Positions 38,345 to 48,023 are shown, numbered from the stretch's first letter. The stretch: 64,000 bases of DNA from Qipengyuania spongiae (GCF_026168555.1 NZ_CP092471.1:630501-694500), one strand, 5' to 3'. The notes: a model not told the origin generated them from the sequence alone. Made by a program: numbers and translations.

Positions 38345-39880
38345 CTAATAATCGCGCTCGATCGTGATTTCTTCAAGCTCCGGAACGGCAGCGGTCTGTG
38401 CGGGGGTGTCGGCGGTGCTGGTGGTGATGGTCACCGGGTCGGGATCGCGCTGCCAGTCCCACCATTTGCCCTCGACCCGATCGTAATTGAGCGCCGGGTC
38501 GTAGAGCAGCCCTTCCTCGAGGAAACCGAGGTCCCGCGCCTCGGCCCGGCCTGTCGCGGCGAGCAGGGTGAAGCCCGCCACATAGGCGTTGCGGCGCGCG
38601 GTCACGAGCTGCGCGCGGGCGGTCAGCAATTCCTGTTCGGCGTTGAGTACGTCGAGCACGGTGCGGTTGCCGATCGAGTTCTCCGCACGCACGCCCTCAA
38701 GGCTGAGCTCGGCGGCATCGACCGCGATCTGGGAGCTGCGGATGATCGCGAGCGATGCCTGCCAGCTCGACCAGGCCGATCGTACCTGCGAAATGACGTC
38801 GCGCTCGGCGGCGATCACGTTCTCGAGCGCGGCCGAAGCGCGTGCCTGCGCCTGCCGTTGCAGGGCAGCGGGGCGGCCGCCCTGGAAAATCGGGAGCGTG
38901 AAGGAAATACCCGCCTGTGCAGCCGAAGCGCTCTGCGGCGTGGTTATCACGGGTCCGGGCGCCGTGCCGGGATCGGTCGGATCGACCGGGTTGAGGATCT
39001 GGCTCGGCACGCTGCCCAGAAAATTCTGGTAATCGTAGCCGGTGAAGACCGAGATCCGCGGCAGTCGCCCGGCCCCCGCCACCTCGATATCGTAGCCGGC
39101 GGCCTGCGCCCGTTCGCGTGCGGCGATGAGATCGGGGTTGTTCTCCAAAGCCAGATCGACCGCCATGGCGACGTCTTCGGGAAGTCCGGGGAGGGAGGGT
39201 GGCGGCTGGAGATCGTTCGGCGCCTGCCCCACCAACGCGATGTAGTTCTCCCGCGCAGCGATCAGATTGGCCTGCGCCGTCTGCAGGTCGCTGCGGGCGA
39301 GGGCGAGGCGCGATTCCGACTGCGCCACATCGGTGCGAGTGAGGTCACCGATCTCGAAGCGGTCGCTCGTCGCCTGCGTGTTGGTCTCCAGCACGCTGAC
39401 CTGATTGGCGTTGAGGCCGACCAGCGCCTGGTTGCGGAGCACGTCCATATAGGCGGCGACAACCTGACTGAAGATCGCGCTTTCCGTGCCTCGAAGATCA
39501 GCCTGTCCAGCCTGAACCCGCTCTTCCGCCGCGCGGACCGCGTTCTTGACCGCGCCGCCCGAATAGATCGGCACGCCGAGATCGACGCCGACATTGAAGA
39601 GCCTGTCCGGGGCGAAGAAGCTGGTCGAATTTTGCTTCAGGAATTCGGTGACCGCCCCGTTGGCGTTGAGCGACGGGCGCCCGGCGGCTTTCTCCACCGC
39701 GACACCTTCATCCGTCGCGCGTTGCTGGGCACGGGCAGCGACGAGCGTAGGATTGTTGCGATAGGCTTCGGTCAGGGCCTGCTGCAGCGTATCCGCGCGG
39801 GCGGGCATGGCGCCCACCGCAAACACCCCGGCAGTCAGGATCGCCGCCATGGCGGTCATAGCTGAGGCGGCGTAAGGCAT
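38345..39880 (-). CDS. tolC: TolC family outer membrane channel
   Basis: This 511-residue outer-membrane factor should form the exit duct of type I secretion or efflux pumps. A signal peptide ending AMPARAD is followed by DTLQQALTEAYRNNPTL, the start of the TolC domain. Two repeats of the outer-membrane efflux domain follow, with a second NNPDLIAARERAQAAG-type segment near residue 245. Its ATG touches the stop of the PIMT-like gene (TGATG). The inner partners are not in this window. Confidence 0.93.
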   Translation of the reverse strand: MPYAASAMTAMAAILTAGVFAVGAMPARADTLQQALTEAYRNNPTLVAARAQQRATDEGVAVEKAAGRPSLNANGAVTEFLKQNSTSFFAPDRLFNVGVDLGVPIYSGGAVKNAVRAAEERVQAGQADLRGTESAIFSQVVAAYMDVLRNQALVGLNANQVSVLETNTQATSDRFEIGDLTRTDVAQSESRLALARSDLQTAQANLIAARENYIALVGQAPNDLQPPPSLPGLPEDVAMAVDLALENNPDLIAARERAQAAGYDIEVAGAGRLPRISVFTGYDYQNFLGSVPSQILNPVDPTDPGTAPGPVITTPQSASAAQAGISFTLPIFQGGRPAALQRQAQARASAALENVIAAERDVISQVRSAWSSWQASLAIIRSSQIAVDAAELSLEGVRAENSIGNRTVLDVLNAEQELLTARAQLVTARRNAYVAGFTLLAATGRAEARDLGFLEEGLLYDPALNYDRVEGKWWDWQRDPDPVTITTSTADTPAQTAAVPELEEITIERDY

Positions 39881-40473
39881 CAGAAAGCCCAGCCGGCGTC
39901 CCTGTCGAACGCGCTAAGGCGCGGGACACCGGTTTCGACCAGAGGAAGCAACGCGACGTTTCCACCCGAAGCGCGGCCCGTGGCCATCCGGCTGACGCCG
40001 CGATCGAGAAGCCCGGTAACGATGCGCCCGCCTTCCGCCAGCGCGCCCGCAAGCTCCGCCGGCAATTGTTCGATCGCACCGTCGATCAGCAGAAGGTCGG
40101 CATCCTTCGTATCGACCTTGCCTTCCGCGCCGTCGGGAGCGGAAACGCTCTCGACCGAGGCGACCAGCGGGCGGATCAGTTCGGCGAGATAGCCGCTACC
40201 CCCATCCACGACGATCACCTTGTCGCCGGCTTCCGGCCGGGCTTCGGCGAGCATCAGCCCATGGAACAGCGGGGCGGGGAGGAAACCGCCGTCGGGCAGC
40301 CGGATCGCGCGGTCCATGTAAGCGGTGCCGCGCGCACTCTCGGGCACGAAATCCTCGCGCGGAACGGCGTTCATGCGCTCGAGCACGAAATCCTCGCTGA
40401 CGCCGCTAGGGCGCAGCTGGCTGTCGATCATGGCACGGCGCGCGGCCTGGAAACGGTCGATGGTAATGGTCAT
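39880..40473 (-). CDS. protein-L-isoaspartate methyltransferase-like, shortened core
   Basis: This 197-residue protein resembles PIMT, which methylates damaged isoaspartyl residues. The N-terminus has ARRAMIDSQLRPSGVSE and an RAIRLPDGGFLPAPLFHGLML segment. The SAM motif reads VVDGGSGYLAEL. The stretch after it is some 30 residues shorter than usual and goes straight to DADLLLIDGAIEQLP, so catalysis is doubtful. It lies upstream of tolC with a 1-bp overlap and is divergent from the fumarase gene. Confidence 0.8.
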   Translation of the reverse strand: MTITIDRFQAARRAMIDSQLRPSGVSEDFVLERMNAVPREDFVPESARGTAYMDRAIRLPDGGFLPAPLFHGLMLAEARPEAGDKVIVVDGGSGYLAELIRPLVASVESVSAPDGAEGKVDTKDADLLLIDGAIEQLPAELAGALAEGGRIVTGLLDRGVSRMATGRASGGNVALLPLVETGVPRLSAFDRDAGWAF

Positions 40474-40667
40474 TGTCAAGGTGTCTTGCACTATTAACAC
40501 AGCGGGTCAAGCGGTACGGAATCTGTCCTGTAACCAGGCCGTTCGGCTTCGGCGTTCCGGACCGCCCCGACCTTACGGGCAAGGGACCGTGTGGCCAAGG
40601 GCTTTGACGATAGCGGGCACGCGCGCGTAAGGCACCGCTCCAATCGACCGGAAGGAACGGACATTCG

Positions 40668-42197
40668 ATGAGCGACATGATCATCATCAAGGAAGACGAC
40701 CTGATCCAGAGCGTCGCAGATGCGCTCCAGTTCATCTCCTACTACCATCCGATGGACTATATCCGCGCCCTGGGAGACGCCTACGAGGCCGAGCAGGGGC
40801 CGGCGGCAAAGGACGCGATCGCGCAGATCCTGACGAACAGCCGGATGTGCGCCGAGGGTCATCGCCCGATCTGCCAGGACACCGGCATCGTGAACGTCTT
40901 CGTGAAGTGGGGCCAGAACTGCCGCCTCGATTCGGAGCGTTCGCTTCAGGAGGTCGTCGACGAGGGCGTGCGCCGTGCCTACAACCACCCCGACAACAAG
41001 CTGCGGGCCTCGATCCTGGCCGACCCGGCGTTCACCCGGCGCAATACGCGCGACAACACGCCGAGCGTGCTTTCGGTCGAGATGGTCCCCGGGAACACCG
41101 TGGGGATCGACGTCGCGGCCAAGGGCGGGGGCAGCGAGAACAAGTCCAAGTTCAAAATGATGAACCCCAGCGACAACATCGTCGACTGGGTGGTCGAGCA
41201 GATCCCCAGCATGGGCGCGGGCTGGTGCCCGCCGGGCATTCTGGGCATCGGCATCGGCGGCACGGCCGAACATTGTCTGAAGCTCGCCAAGCAATCGCTG
41301 ATGGAGCCGATCGACATGGGCCAGCTGAAACAGCGCGGCGCCTCGAACGATCTCGAGCAGTTGCGGATCGACATCTTCGACGCAGTCAATGCGCAAGGCA
41401 TCGGGGCGCAGGGGCTGGGCGGGCTGTCCACCGTGCTCGACGTGAAGATCTTCGATGCGCCGTGCCACGCGGCGGGCAAGCCGGTCGGCATGATCCCCAA
41501 CTGCGCCGCCACGCGTCATGCGCATTTCACGCTCGACGGATCCGGGCCGAGCTATCTGGAAAAGCCCGATCTCGACAACTGGCCCAAGGTCCAATGGGCG
41601 CCTGACAGCCAGGCCAAGCGCGTCGATCTCGACAATCTGACTTCCGAGGAAGTGGCGAGCTGGGAGCATGGCGACCGCTTGCTATTGTCCGGCAGGATGC
41701 TCACCGGTCGCGACGCGGCGCACAAGAAGATCGCCGACATGGTGGCGAAGGGCGAGGAGCTGCCGGTCGATCTTCGGGGCCGGGCGATCTATTATGTCGG
41801 CCCGGTCGATCCAGTAATGGGCGAGGTCGTCGGTCCCGCAGGTCCGACCACTGCGACGCGGATGGACAAGTTCACCGAGATGATGCTCGACCGCGGCCTG
41901 CTGGCGATGATCGGCAAGGCCGAGCGCGGCGCCGATGCGGTCGAGGTGATCAGCCGGTTCAAGGTCGCCTATCTGATGGCGACGGGCGGGGCCGCCTATC
42001 TCGTCGCACGGGCGATCAAGGAAGCCAGGGTCGTCGCCTTCGAAGAGCTGGGCATGGAAGCGATCTACGAATTCACTGTCGAGAACATGCCCGTGACGGT
42101 CGCGGTGGACGCGCGCGGCAACAATGTCCACACGCTCGCCCCGGCAAAGTGGCGCGAGAAGATCCGCGCGGAGAAGCTGCTGCCCCTGCCGGCCTGA
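40668..42197 (+). CDS. fumarate hydratase, class I (4Fe-4S)
   Basis: This 509-residue enzyme hydrates fumarate to L-malate in the citric acid cycle with an oxygen-sensitive 4Fe-4S cluster. The alpha part contains CQDTGIVNVFVKWG, SVEMVPGNTVGIDVAAKGG, and GIGGTAEHCLKLAKQSL. The C-terminal beta part contains DRLLLSGRMLTGRDAAHKK and GPTTATRMDKF. The cluster cysteines lie in these segments. It starts with an ATG after GGAAGGA-like bases. Confidence 0.94.
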   Translation: MSDMIIIKEDDLIQSVADALQFISYYHPMDYIRALGDAYEAEQGPAAKDAIAQILTNSRMCAEGHRPICQDTGIVNVFVKWGQNCRLDSERSLQEVVDEGVRRAYNHPDNKLRASILADPAFTRRNTRDNTPSVLSVEMVPGNTVGIDVAAKGGGSENKSKFKMMNPSDNIVDWVVEQIPSMGAGWCPPGILGIGIGGTAEHCLKLAKQSLMEPIDMGQLKQRGASNDLEQLRIDIFDAVNAQGIGAQGLGGLSTVLDVKIFDAPCHAAGKPVGMIPNCAATRHAHFTLDGSGPSYLEKPDLDNWPKVQWAPDSQAKRVDLDNLTSEEVASWEHGDRLLLSGRMLTGRDAAHKKIADMVAKGEELPVDLRGRAIYYVGPVDPVMGEVVGPAGPTTATRMDKFTEMMLDRGLLAMIGKAERGADAVEVISRFKVAYLMATGGAAYLVARAIKEARVVAFEELGMEAIYEFTVENMPVTVAVDARGNNVHTLAPAKWREKIRAEKLLPLPA

Positions 42198-42204
42198 GGC
42201 GGGG

Positions 42205-43521
42205 GTGGCCGCTTCGACCAACCGTCATGGCGGGTCGACCGCCGCTCTGGATTCGCAGGGGTTTCGGGCACAGACAGGTTCGGCTTTGCCTATCGATCTT
42301 TCCGCCAGCGAAACCCCCTCGCGCCTGCACGTCCGCGTCGTCCTGCTTTCGATTCTCGGGTTGTGGCTGGCCTATTTCGTGATCTTCACCGCGCGCGGCA
42401 TGGTCGTGGGGCTGGAGTTCGAAAGCGAGTTGATCCTGCGGCGCGGGCTGGTGGTGCTGGCCGGCATGGCGGCCACCTTCGGACTGTGGCTGGTGCTGCG
42501 GCTGTTCGATCACCGCTCGCTCGCCCTGCAGGTGACCGCGGCAGTGCTGCTCGCGATCCCCACGGCGCTGTTGATCGCCCAGACCAATCATCTGGTCTTC
42601 GCCAGTCTTCAGGAGCGGCTCCAGGCCCGGATGGCAGCGGAGCAGGGTTTCTCCATCAGTCGCGACGAGTTCGGCAATGTCGTGATCGAAGGGCCGAGCA
42701 TGTCCAGCACGGATGACGATTCGCTCGGGCCGGCGATGACTCCGCGCGCCCGCATCGTGGTGCCGAACGACGACGCACACGAGCATTGGTTGCGGCTGGT
42801 CGAGCGCGCGCTCAGCCAGTTCTTCCTGCTGATCGCTTGGGCCGCGCTCTATTTCGCGCTGCTGGCGGGTGTGCGCGCGAAGGATGCCGAGCGCCGGGGG
42901 GAGCGTTTCCGCAGCGCCGCCAAGGCCGCCGAGCTTCGCTCTCTCCGCTATCAGGTCAATCCGCACTTCCTCTTCAACGCGCTCAATTCCCTCTCGGCAT
43001 TGGTCATCACCGACAAGTCGGAGAAGGCCGAAGAGATGATCCAGGCCCTGGCCGGCTTCTATCGCCACAGCCTTGCCGATGATCCCACCAGCGACGTTGC
43101 GCTGGACGACGAATTCGATTTGCAACGCCAGTATCTGGCGATCGAACAGGTCCGGTTCCCCAATCGTCTGCGCACGGAATTCATCCTGCCCGAGGACTTG
43201 GCGCGGTGCCGGGTGCCCGGCATGATCCTGCAGCCGCTGGTCGAGAATTCGGTCAAATACGGGGTTTCCGCCAGCAGCGGGCCGGTCACGATAGTGATCG
43301 AGGCGCGCGAGGAATACGGCCGTCTGGTGCTTACCGTCGCTGATGACGGGAAGTGCGGCGCCGGTGATCCAGCATCCGGCTCCGGTTTCGGCATTGGGCT
43401 CGCCAATGTCCGAGACCGGCTGACCGCGCGTTTCGGCAACGAGGCGAACATCGTTTCCGGCCCGGCCATCGATGGTTACGAAACGGAGATCCGAATGCCG
43501 CTGGTGCGCCATGGCCGATAG
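42205..43521 (+). CDS. LytS-type sensor histidine kinase
   Basis: This membrane kinase of about 438 residues has roughly four membrane segments. A histidine-kinase core of the LytS/YehU type follows: the phospho-acceptor NPHFLFNALNSLSALV and the ATP-binding QPLVENSVKYGV and GFGIGLANVRDRL. The signal sensed is unknown. The start is uncertain: the GTG at 42205 follows a purine-rich run and a TTG at 42286 is also possible. It overlaps the LytTR regulator gene by 11 bp. Confidence 0.85.
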   Translation: MAASTNRHGGSTAALDSQGFRAQTGSALPIDLSASETPSRLHVRVVLLSILGLWLAYFVIFTARGMVVGLEFESELILRRGLVVLAGMAATFGLWLVLRLFDHRSLALQVTAAVLLAIPTALLIAQTNHLVFASLQERLQARMAAEQGFSISRDEFGNVVIEGPSMSSTDDDSLGPAMTPRARIVVPNDDAHEHWLRLVERALSQFFLLIAWAALYFALLAGVRAKDAERRGERFRSAAKAAELRSLRYQVNPHFLFNALNSLSALVITDKSEKAEEMIQALAGFYRHSLADDPTSDVALDDEFDLQRQYLAIEQVRFPNRLRTEFILPEDLARCRVPGMILQPLVENSVKYGVSASSGPVTIVIEAREEYGRLVLTVADDGKCGAGDPASGSGFGIGLANVRDRLTARFGNEANIVSGPAIDGYETEIRMPLVRHGR

Positions 43522-44248
43522 ACAGAACGACACGCTCCGCACGCTGATCGTCGACGACGAACCGCTGGCGATCGAGCGGATGCAGGTGATCTGCGCCAAG
43601 ATCGATGCCTTGTCGGTTGTCGGCACCGCCAGCGACGGTGCCGCCGCGCTGCGGCTGGTCGAGGCGCTGGCGCCAGATCTCATCCTGCTCGACATGACCA
43701 TGCCCGAACTGGACGGATTGTCGGTCGCACGCCGGCTCGCAGCGCGCGGCGAAAGTCCGGCGATCGTGTTCGTCACGGCACACGATAATTACGCGGTAGA
43801 GGCCTTCGATCTCGATGCGGTGGATTACGTGCTGAAGCCCGTCCAGCGCGAACGGCTCGCCCGCGCCATCGACCGCGCCGTCGCCCGGCGCGGCCAGAGC
43901 AAACCGCGAAACAGCGAATGGCTCGACGAATTGTGGATTCCGCACCGGTCCGAACTGATCCGCATCGACACCGACGAGGTTTCGCGGATCGATGCCGAGC
44001 GCGACTATGTCCGCCTGCATGTCGGCGACCGCAGCTATCTGCTGCTGCAAACGATCGCCGGGCTCGAAAGCAAGCTCGATCCAACAAAGTTCATCCGCAT
44101 CCATCGCTCTACCATCCTGCGCAAGGACCGGATCACCGGTCTGCGCCATGACGGGCTGGGCGTCTGGTCGGTCGAGTTGGGCGACGAGGAAGCGCTGCGG
44201 ATCGGGCGGACCTATCTGCCGAAGGTCAAGGCGATGGCGGGGCGCTGA
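43511..44248 (+). CDS. LytTR family response regulator
   Basis: This 245-residue regulator has a receiver domain with acidic pair D15/D16, phospho-acceptor D61 in LILLDMTMPELDG and K109 in DYVLKP. A C-terminal LytTR DNA-binding domain follows (RIDAERDYVRLHVGDRSYLL and FIRIHRSTILRKDRI). It is the cognate partner of the kinase just upstream. The target genes are not apparent. Confidence 0.93.
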   Translation: MADRQNDTLRTLIVDDEPLAIERMQVICAKIDALSVVGTASDGAAALRLVEALAPDLILLDMTMPELDGLSVARRLAARGESPAIVFVTAHDNYAVEAFDLDAVDYVLKPVQRERLARAIDRAVARRGQSKPRNSEWLDELWIPHRSELIRIDTDEVSRIDAERDYVRLHVGDRSYLLLQTIAGLESKLDPTKFIRIHRSTILRKDRITGLRHDGLGVWSVELGDEEALRIGRTYLPKVKAMAGR

Positions 44249-44282
44249 CTCTCCATGATCGCGCGGGCGTCGGCCCCGCGTT

Positions 44283-44321
44283 GCGACCCCGACCGGGGGG
44301 ACTGCGTTCGGCCGGGGTCGC
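44283..44321. terminator. inverted repeat between convergent genes
   Basis: GCGACCCCGACC (44283-44294) and GGCCGGGGTCGC (44310-44321) pair at 11 of 12 positions. The repeat lies in the 86-bp gap between the convergent LytTR and UrcA genes. It is probably a bidirectional transcription barrier, although no T-run follows. Confidence 0.5.
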
Positions 44322-44334
44322 GAGCGGCCAGACT

Positions 44335-44628
44335 TCAGCCGCCCTTGCGTTCACCGTTCTGGATGGCTGCGAACTGTTTCATCGCCGCCTCCTTGAACAG
44401 ACGCGCGCATTCGACGTTCGACGGGTGGATCATGCGAGAGCCGGTCGTCGGGTTCTCGGCGGCGCAGTGCTTCTTGGCTGCTCGTTCGGCTCGCCGTTCG
44501 AATTCCTCGGCGGCCTTGTCGCTGCTGAGGTCGAGGTCGGAATATTTGACCGAAAGATCACCGGGGGCGGCCATCGCACCAACCGGAACGATCGCGAGCG
44601 CGGCCGCGAGGATATGAGCCTTCTTCAT
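44335..44628 (-). CDS. UrcA family protein
   Basis: This 97-residue exported protein has a signal peptide (AAALAIVPVGAMA) and the UrcA pattern. VKYSDLDLSSDKAAEEFERR is followed by an AAKKHC cysteine and a second cysteine near NVECARLF, likely forming a disulfide. UrcA proteins occur in sphingomonads and relatives and have no known function. The ATG at 44628 is preceded by GAAGGAGGAAG-like bases. Confidence 0.85.
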   Translation of the reverse strand: MKKAHILAAALAIVPVGAMAAPGDLSVKYSDLDLSSDKAAEEFERRAERAAKKHCAAENPTTGSRMIHPSNVECARLFKEAAMKQFAAIQNGERKGG

Positions 44629-44789
44629 CGCTTCCTCCTTCTTGCGGCGGGGTTGAGTTGGGGGAAATCGCTCCGCCACTGCCAATCCTTATGCAATGAC
44701 TACGTTTGTGATCGCACGCCGATCTCGACGAACGCTGCGGCGATCCGCCCGGTTGCCGACAGGGAACGGCGAACAGCGTTTGGTGGTCG

Positions 44790-45083
44790 ATGGAGGACGT
44801 GGCATTGTCGCCGGTGATGCTGATCGCGATCCTGTTCGTTCTGGGCACTCTCAACATCGCCGCCAACAAGGCGGTAGTCGTCAGCGGCCACCCCATGATC
44901 GAGGCTCTGCCATTCACCCTGCGCGAGAATGGCGGGCGGCTGGCCGTGATGGCAGAGGCGCTGCTTCTGTTCGCGGCCATGCTGCTGGCTGCCAACGGAT
45001 TTCCCTCGGCGGGCTGGATTTACGTGATCTACAGTTGCGGAACGTTGGTTGCCGCATGGGTGATACTGACGGGACGCGCCTGA
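44790..45083 (+). CDS. small three-TM membrane protein, unknown
   Basis: This 97-residue protein has hydrophobic stretches at residues about 7-25, 50-67 and 75-93, so it probably spans the inner membrane three times. A helix-breaking ENGGRLAV lies between segments. The family is not recognised. It lies 38 bp before the kinase-like gene on the same strand. Confidence 0.7.
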   Translation: MEDVALSPVMLIAILFVLGTLNIAANKAVVVSGHPMIEALPFTLRENGGRLAVMAEALLLFAAMLLAANGFPSAGWIYVIYSCGTLVAAWVILTGRA

Positions 45084-45121
45084 TTCGGGAACCGCGGGCG
45101 GGGCGTTGCGCTTTCGAACAT

Positions 45122-45991
45122 ATGGCGGCGCAGAACTGCACGAATCTCAGGCGCGCATGGTTGCTGGTCAACTCGGCCAGCGGCAGCAACACGCCCGAGG
45201 CGCTCGATTCGCTTTCCAATTGTCTTTCGCAACATTCGCTGGAGGTCGAACGCACGATCCGATTTCCCGATGACGATCTGCCCACCCCGTCCGATCTCGA
45301 TTCGGCAGGCGTCCAACTGCTCGTCATCTACACTGGCGACGGCACGTTGAACGCGGCGATCGCCGCGCTCGACGGATGGGGCGGAGCCGTCCTTGTCCTG
45401 CCTGGCGGCACGATGAACCTCCTGAGCAAGCGCCTCCACGGCGATCGCGAGAACGAGGAGATCATCGAGACTGTCGCCGGCGGTGGAGGGCGCCGGGTTC
45501 GCCCGATCATGGCCTGCTGCGAAGCAGGCACTGCGCTTGCCGGATTGCTGGTCGGTCCGGGCACGCGCTGGGGCTCGGTGCGCGAGGCCATGCGCGAGTT
45601 CGACATTGCCGGCATGGCCAGCGGCGCGGCCGAAGCCATGGCGGAGATGACGGGGGACGCTATGGTATGCGCGGCCGATCCCGCTTTGGGATCGCAAGAG
45701 GGTTACCCTCTCATCGAAATGACGCCGGGCGAGCACGGAATTCAGCTCGACGCTTTTTATGCAGACACGCCCGGAGATTTCGCCGCCCAAGGCTGGGCGA
45801 TCCTGCGGCGCAGTTTTCGCGAGGGCCCGCACAAACGGCTTGGCGTGGTCGAGCAGATCACGATCGAAAGCGCAGACGGCTCTCCGCTCGAACTGCTTAT
45901 CGACGGCGAACCGGAAAAGCTCGGGCCCAGCGGCGTATTCACCATGGCGGCCTGCGGCGTCGATCTGCTAGCGACCGGCAATGCCGACTGA
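45122..45991 (+). CDS. diacylglycerol kinase-like lipid kinase
   Basis: This 289-residue protein has the catalytic fold of the diacylglycerol/sphingosine kinase family. LLVNSASGSNTPEALD at the N-terminus is followed by the nucleotide-binding VIYTGDGTLNAAI (residues about 67-80) and LVLPGGTMNLLSKRLHG. It probably phosphorylates a lipid with ATP; sphingomonads contain sphingolipids, but the substrate is not known. The ATG at 45122 is the family start. It overlaps the phosphoesterase gene by 11 bp. Confidence 0.85.
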   Translation: MAAQNCTNLRRAWLLVNSASGSNTPEALDSLSNCLSQHSLEVERTIRFPDDDLPTPSDLDSAGVQLLVIYTGDGTLNAAIAALDGWGGAVLVLPGGTMNLLSKRLHGDRENEEIIETVAGGGGRRVRPIMACCEAGTALAGLLVGPGTRWGSVREAMREFDIAGMASGAAEAMAEMTGDAMVCAADPALGSQEGYPLIEMTPGEHGIQLDAFYADTPGDFAAQGWAILRRSFREGPHKRLGVVEQITIESADGSPLELLIDGEPEKLGPSGVFTMAACGVDLLATGNAD

Positions 45992-46841
45992 AAAGACACT
46001 CCTTTTCCACCTCAGCGACATCCATTTCGGGCTAGAGGACAACCGTGCGCTCGACTGGGTAAAGCAGGAGATCGCCGAGAAGAGGCCCGCTGCGATCGCC
46101 ATCACCGGCGATCTGACGATGCGGGCGCGGCACCGCGAGTTCAACGCCGCGATCCACTGGATCACCTCGCTCGGGATCCCGACGACGGTCGAGGTGGGCA
46201 ATCACGACATGCCCTATTTCAACCTGTTCGAACGCTTCTTCGCGCCCTACAAGCGGTTCCGCGGGATGGAAGGTCTGGTGGAAAAGGAACTCGATCTGCC
46301 GGGCCTGTCGATCGTTCCGTTGAAGACCGCCGTGCGCGCGCAGCCGCGGCTCAACTGGTCGAAGGGATGGGTGACCGAGGCCGCCTTGAAGAAATGCCTC
46401 GATGCGATCGATCGTCTGCCCGCCGGCACCAAGGCTCTCGTCGCCGTGCATCATCCCCTGCGGGAGGTTGGAACCGAAGGCACCGCGCTGACGCACAATG
46501 GAACCAAGGCCTTGCGCGCGCTGGCGCAGCGTCCGGTGGCCGGGGTCATAAGCGGCCATGTGCACGATGCCTTCGACATTCTCGAACAGACCACAGAAGG
46601 GCCCGTTCGCATGATCGGCGCCGGGACGCTGTCGCAACGCGTCCGCTCCACGCCGCCGAGCTTCAACGAGCTGACCTGGGATGGCGATACCATTTCGGTG
46701 CGCGTGCGCAATCTCGAAGACGTGGCGACCGAGGACATGCAGATCGAGGACGTGCCGGAAGATGCCACTCCGCCCCGGCACCCGGGCGATCCGGTCGCGC
46801 CTGTCAATCAGGTGCCGCGGGTCGATCCGCCGGTCCACTAA
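45981..46841 (+). CDS. metallophosphoesterase
   Basis: This 286-residue calcineurin-like phosphoesterase has the dimetal motifs: FHLSDIHFG, ITGDLTMRARHREF, VGNHDMPYF, VAVHHPL and ISGHVHDAFD. The order and spacing match the family. It is coupled to the lipid-kinase-like gene, which suggests a phospholipid or nucleotide-related substrate, but that is inference. Confidence 0.92.
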   Translation: MPTEKTLLFHLSDIHFGLEDNRALDWVKQEIAEKRPAAIAITGDLTMRARHREFNAAIHWITSLGIPTTVEVGNHDMPYFNLFERFFAPYKRFRGMEGLVEKELDLPGLSIVPLKTAVRAQPRLNWSKGWVTEAALKKCLDAIDRLPAGTKALVAVHHPLREVGTEGTALTHNGTKALRALAQRPVAGVISGHVHDAFDILEQTTEGPVRMIGAGTLSQRVRSTPPSFNELTWDGDTISVRVRNLEDVATEDMQIEDVPEDATPPRHPGDPVAPVNQVPRVDPPVH

Positions 46842-46874
46842 AGGCGGCAGGCCCGGACAACTCCGCCCGAAACG

Positions 46875-46908
46875 AAAAAGGGCGGCTCCTCGCGGAACCG
46901 CCCTTTCG
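46875..46908 (-). terminator. intrinsic terminator, mainly of rplM-rpsI
   Basis: AAAGGGCGGCTCC (46877-46889) pairs with GGAACCGCCCTTT (46894-46906). On the minus strand the stem is followed by TTTTTCGTTT, a good terminator for rpsI, which ends 18 bp away. On the plus strand it may also stop the phosphoesterase transcript. Confidence 0.8.
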
Positions 46909-46926
46909 TGTATTCGGTGACCGAAA

Positions 46927-47544
46927 TCAGCGCTTGGAGAACTGGAAGCTCCGGCGCGCCTTGGCCCGGCCGTACTTCTTGCGCTCCACCACGCGGCTGT
47001 CGCGGGTGAGGAAGCCGGCGGCCTTGACCGTCGAGCGCAGAGCGGGCTCGTAGCGAGTCAGTGCCTGGCTGATGCCGTGCTTGACCGCACCGGCCTGGCC
47101 CGAGAGACCGCCGCCGCGAACGGTGACGATCACGTCGTACTGGCCCTGACGTTCGGTGATGGCGAAAGGCTGGTCGATGATCAGGCGCAGGGTAGGACGG
47201 GCGAAGTAGACTTCCTGATCCTTGCCGTTGACAGTGACCTTGCCGCTGCCCGGCTTCAGCCAGACGCGGGCCGTGGCATCCTTGCGGCGACCGGTCGCGT
47301 AGGCACGACCGTGCTTGTCGAGCTGCTGCTCGCGCAGGGGAACCTCGGCGCGCTGCGCGATCTCTGCCGAATCGCCCTCGGGAGCGTTGCCGGCGATGTC
47401 CTTGAGATCGGCGAGGTCGTTGACCTTGCCCTGATCCTTCTGGCCGGCGTCCTTCTGGGCATCGGCGCCTTCGTTGGCGGCGGTAGCGCCCGGGGTCGCC
47501 GCAGTTTCGGCGTTGTCTTCGGGCTTCTTGTCTTCGTCGGCCAT
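46927..47544 (-). CDS. rpsI: 30S ribosomal protein S9, extended N-terminus
   Basis: S9 binds 16S rRNA in the 30S head, and its C-terminal tail reaches the P site. The core [20 protein letters not shown] to SFQFSKR is normal. This protein is 205 residues because about 75 acidic, alanine-rich residues precede the core, whereas the usual S9 is about 130. The ATG at 47544 overlaps the rplM stop by one base (TAATG), and the frame stays coding across the extension, so it looks genuine. Confidence 0.95.
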   Translation of the reverse strand: MADEDKKPEDNAETAATPGATAANEGADAQKDAGQKDQGKVNDLADLKDIAGNAPEGDSAEIAQRAEVPLREQQLDKHGRAYATGRRKDATARVWLKPGSGKVTVNGKDQEVYFARPTLRLIIDQPFAITERQGQYDVIVTVRGGGLSGQAGAVKHGISQALTRYEPALRSTVKAAGFLTRDSRVVERKKYGRAKARRSFQFSKR

Positions 47545-48023
47545 TATGCGGCAGCCTTGTTCTTGCGGTTCATCGAAGCGACGTCGAGCGTCTGGGGCTT
47601 CTGGCCCTCGTGCGGATGCTCGGTGCCGGCATAAAGGTGGAGTGCCTTCATCTGCGCCCGGCCCAGCGGACCGCGCGGAATCATGCGCTGCACGGCCTTT
47701 TCCAGCACGCGCTCGGGGAAACGGCCTTCCAGCACCTTGGCCGGGGTGGTTTCCTTGATGCCGCCGACCCAGCCAGTGTGCTTGTAATAGATCTTGTCGT
47801 TCATCTTCTTGCCGGTGAACTTCACCTTGTCGGCATTGATGATGATGACATGGTCGCCGCAATCGACATGCGGCGTGAAGCTCGGCTTGTGCTTGCCGCG
47901 CAGGATGTTGGCGACGATCGCGGCGAGGCGGCCGACGACCAGACCGTCGGCATCGACGATGTGCCAGTTCTTTTCGACCTCGGCCGGCTTCACCGACCGT
48001 GTGGCTTTGGTAAGCGCCTTCAT
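47544..48023 (-). CDS. rplM: 50S ribosomal protein L13
   Basis: L13 is an early-assembling 50S protein. The 159-residue protein has the N-terminal [17 protein letters not shown], then [20 protein letters not shown], and [20 protein letters not shown]. It is upstream of rpsI, the universal L13-S9 operon. Confidence 0.97.
   Translation of the reverse strand: MKALTKATRSVKPAEVEKNWHIVDADGLVVGRLAAIVANILRGKHKPSFTPHVDCGDHVIIINADKVKFTGKKMNDKIYYKHTGWVGGIKETTPAKVLEGRFPERVLEKAVQRMIPRGPLGRAQMKALHLYAGTEHPHEGQKPQTLDVASMNRKNKAAA

Noticed and set aside
42073..43776. A 567-codon minus-strand frame opposite the histidine kinase
   Set aside because: It is antisense to a gene with intact kinase motifs and has no family similarity.
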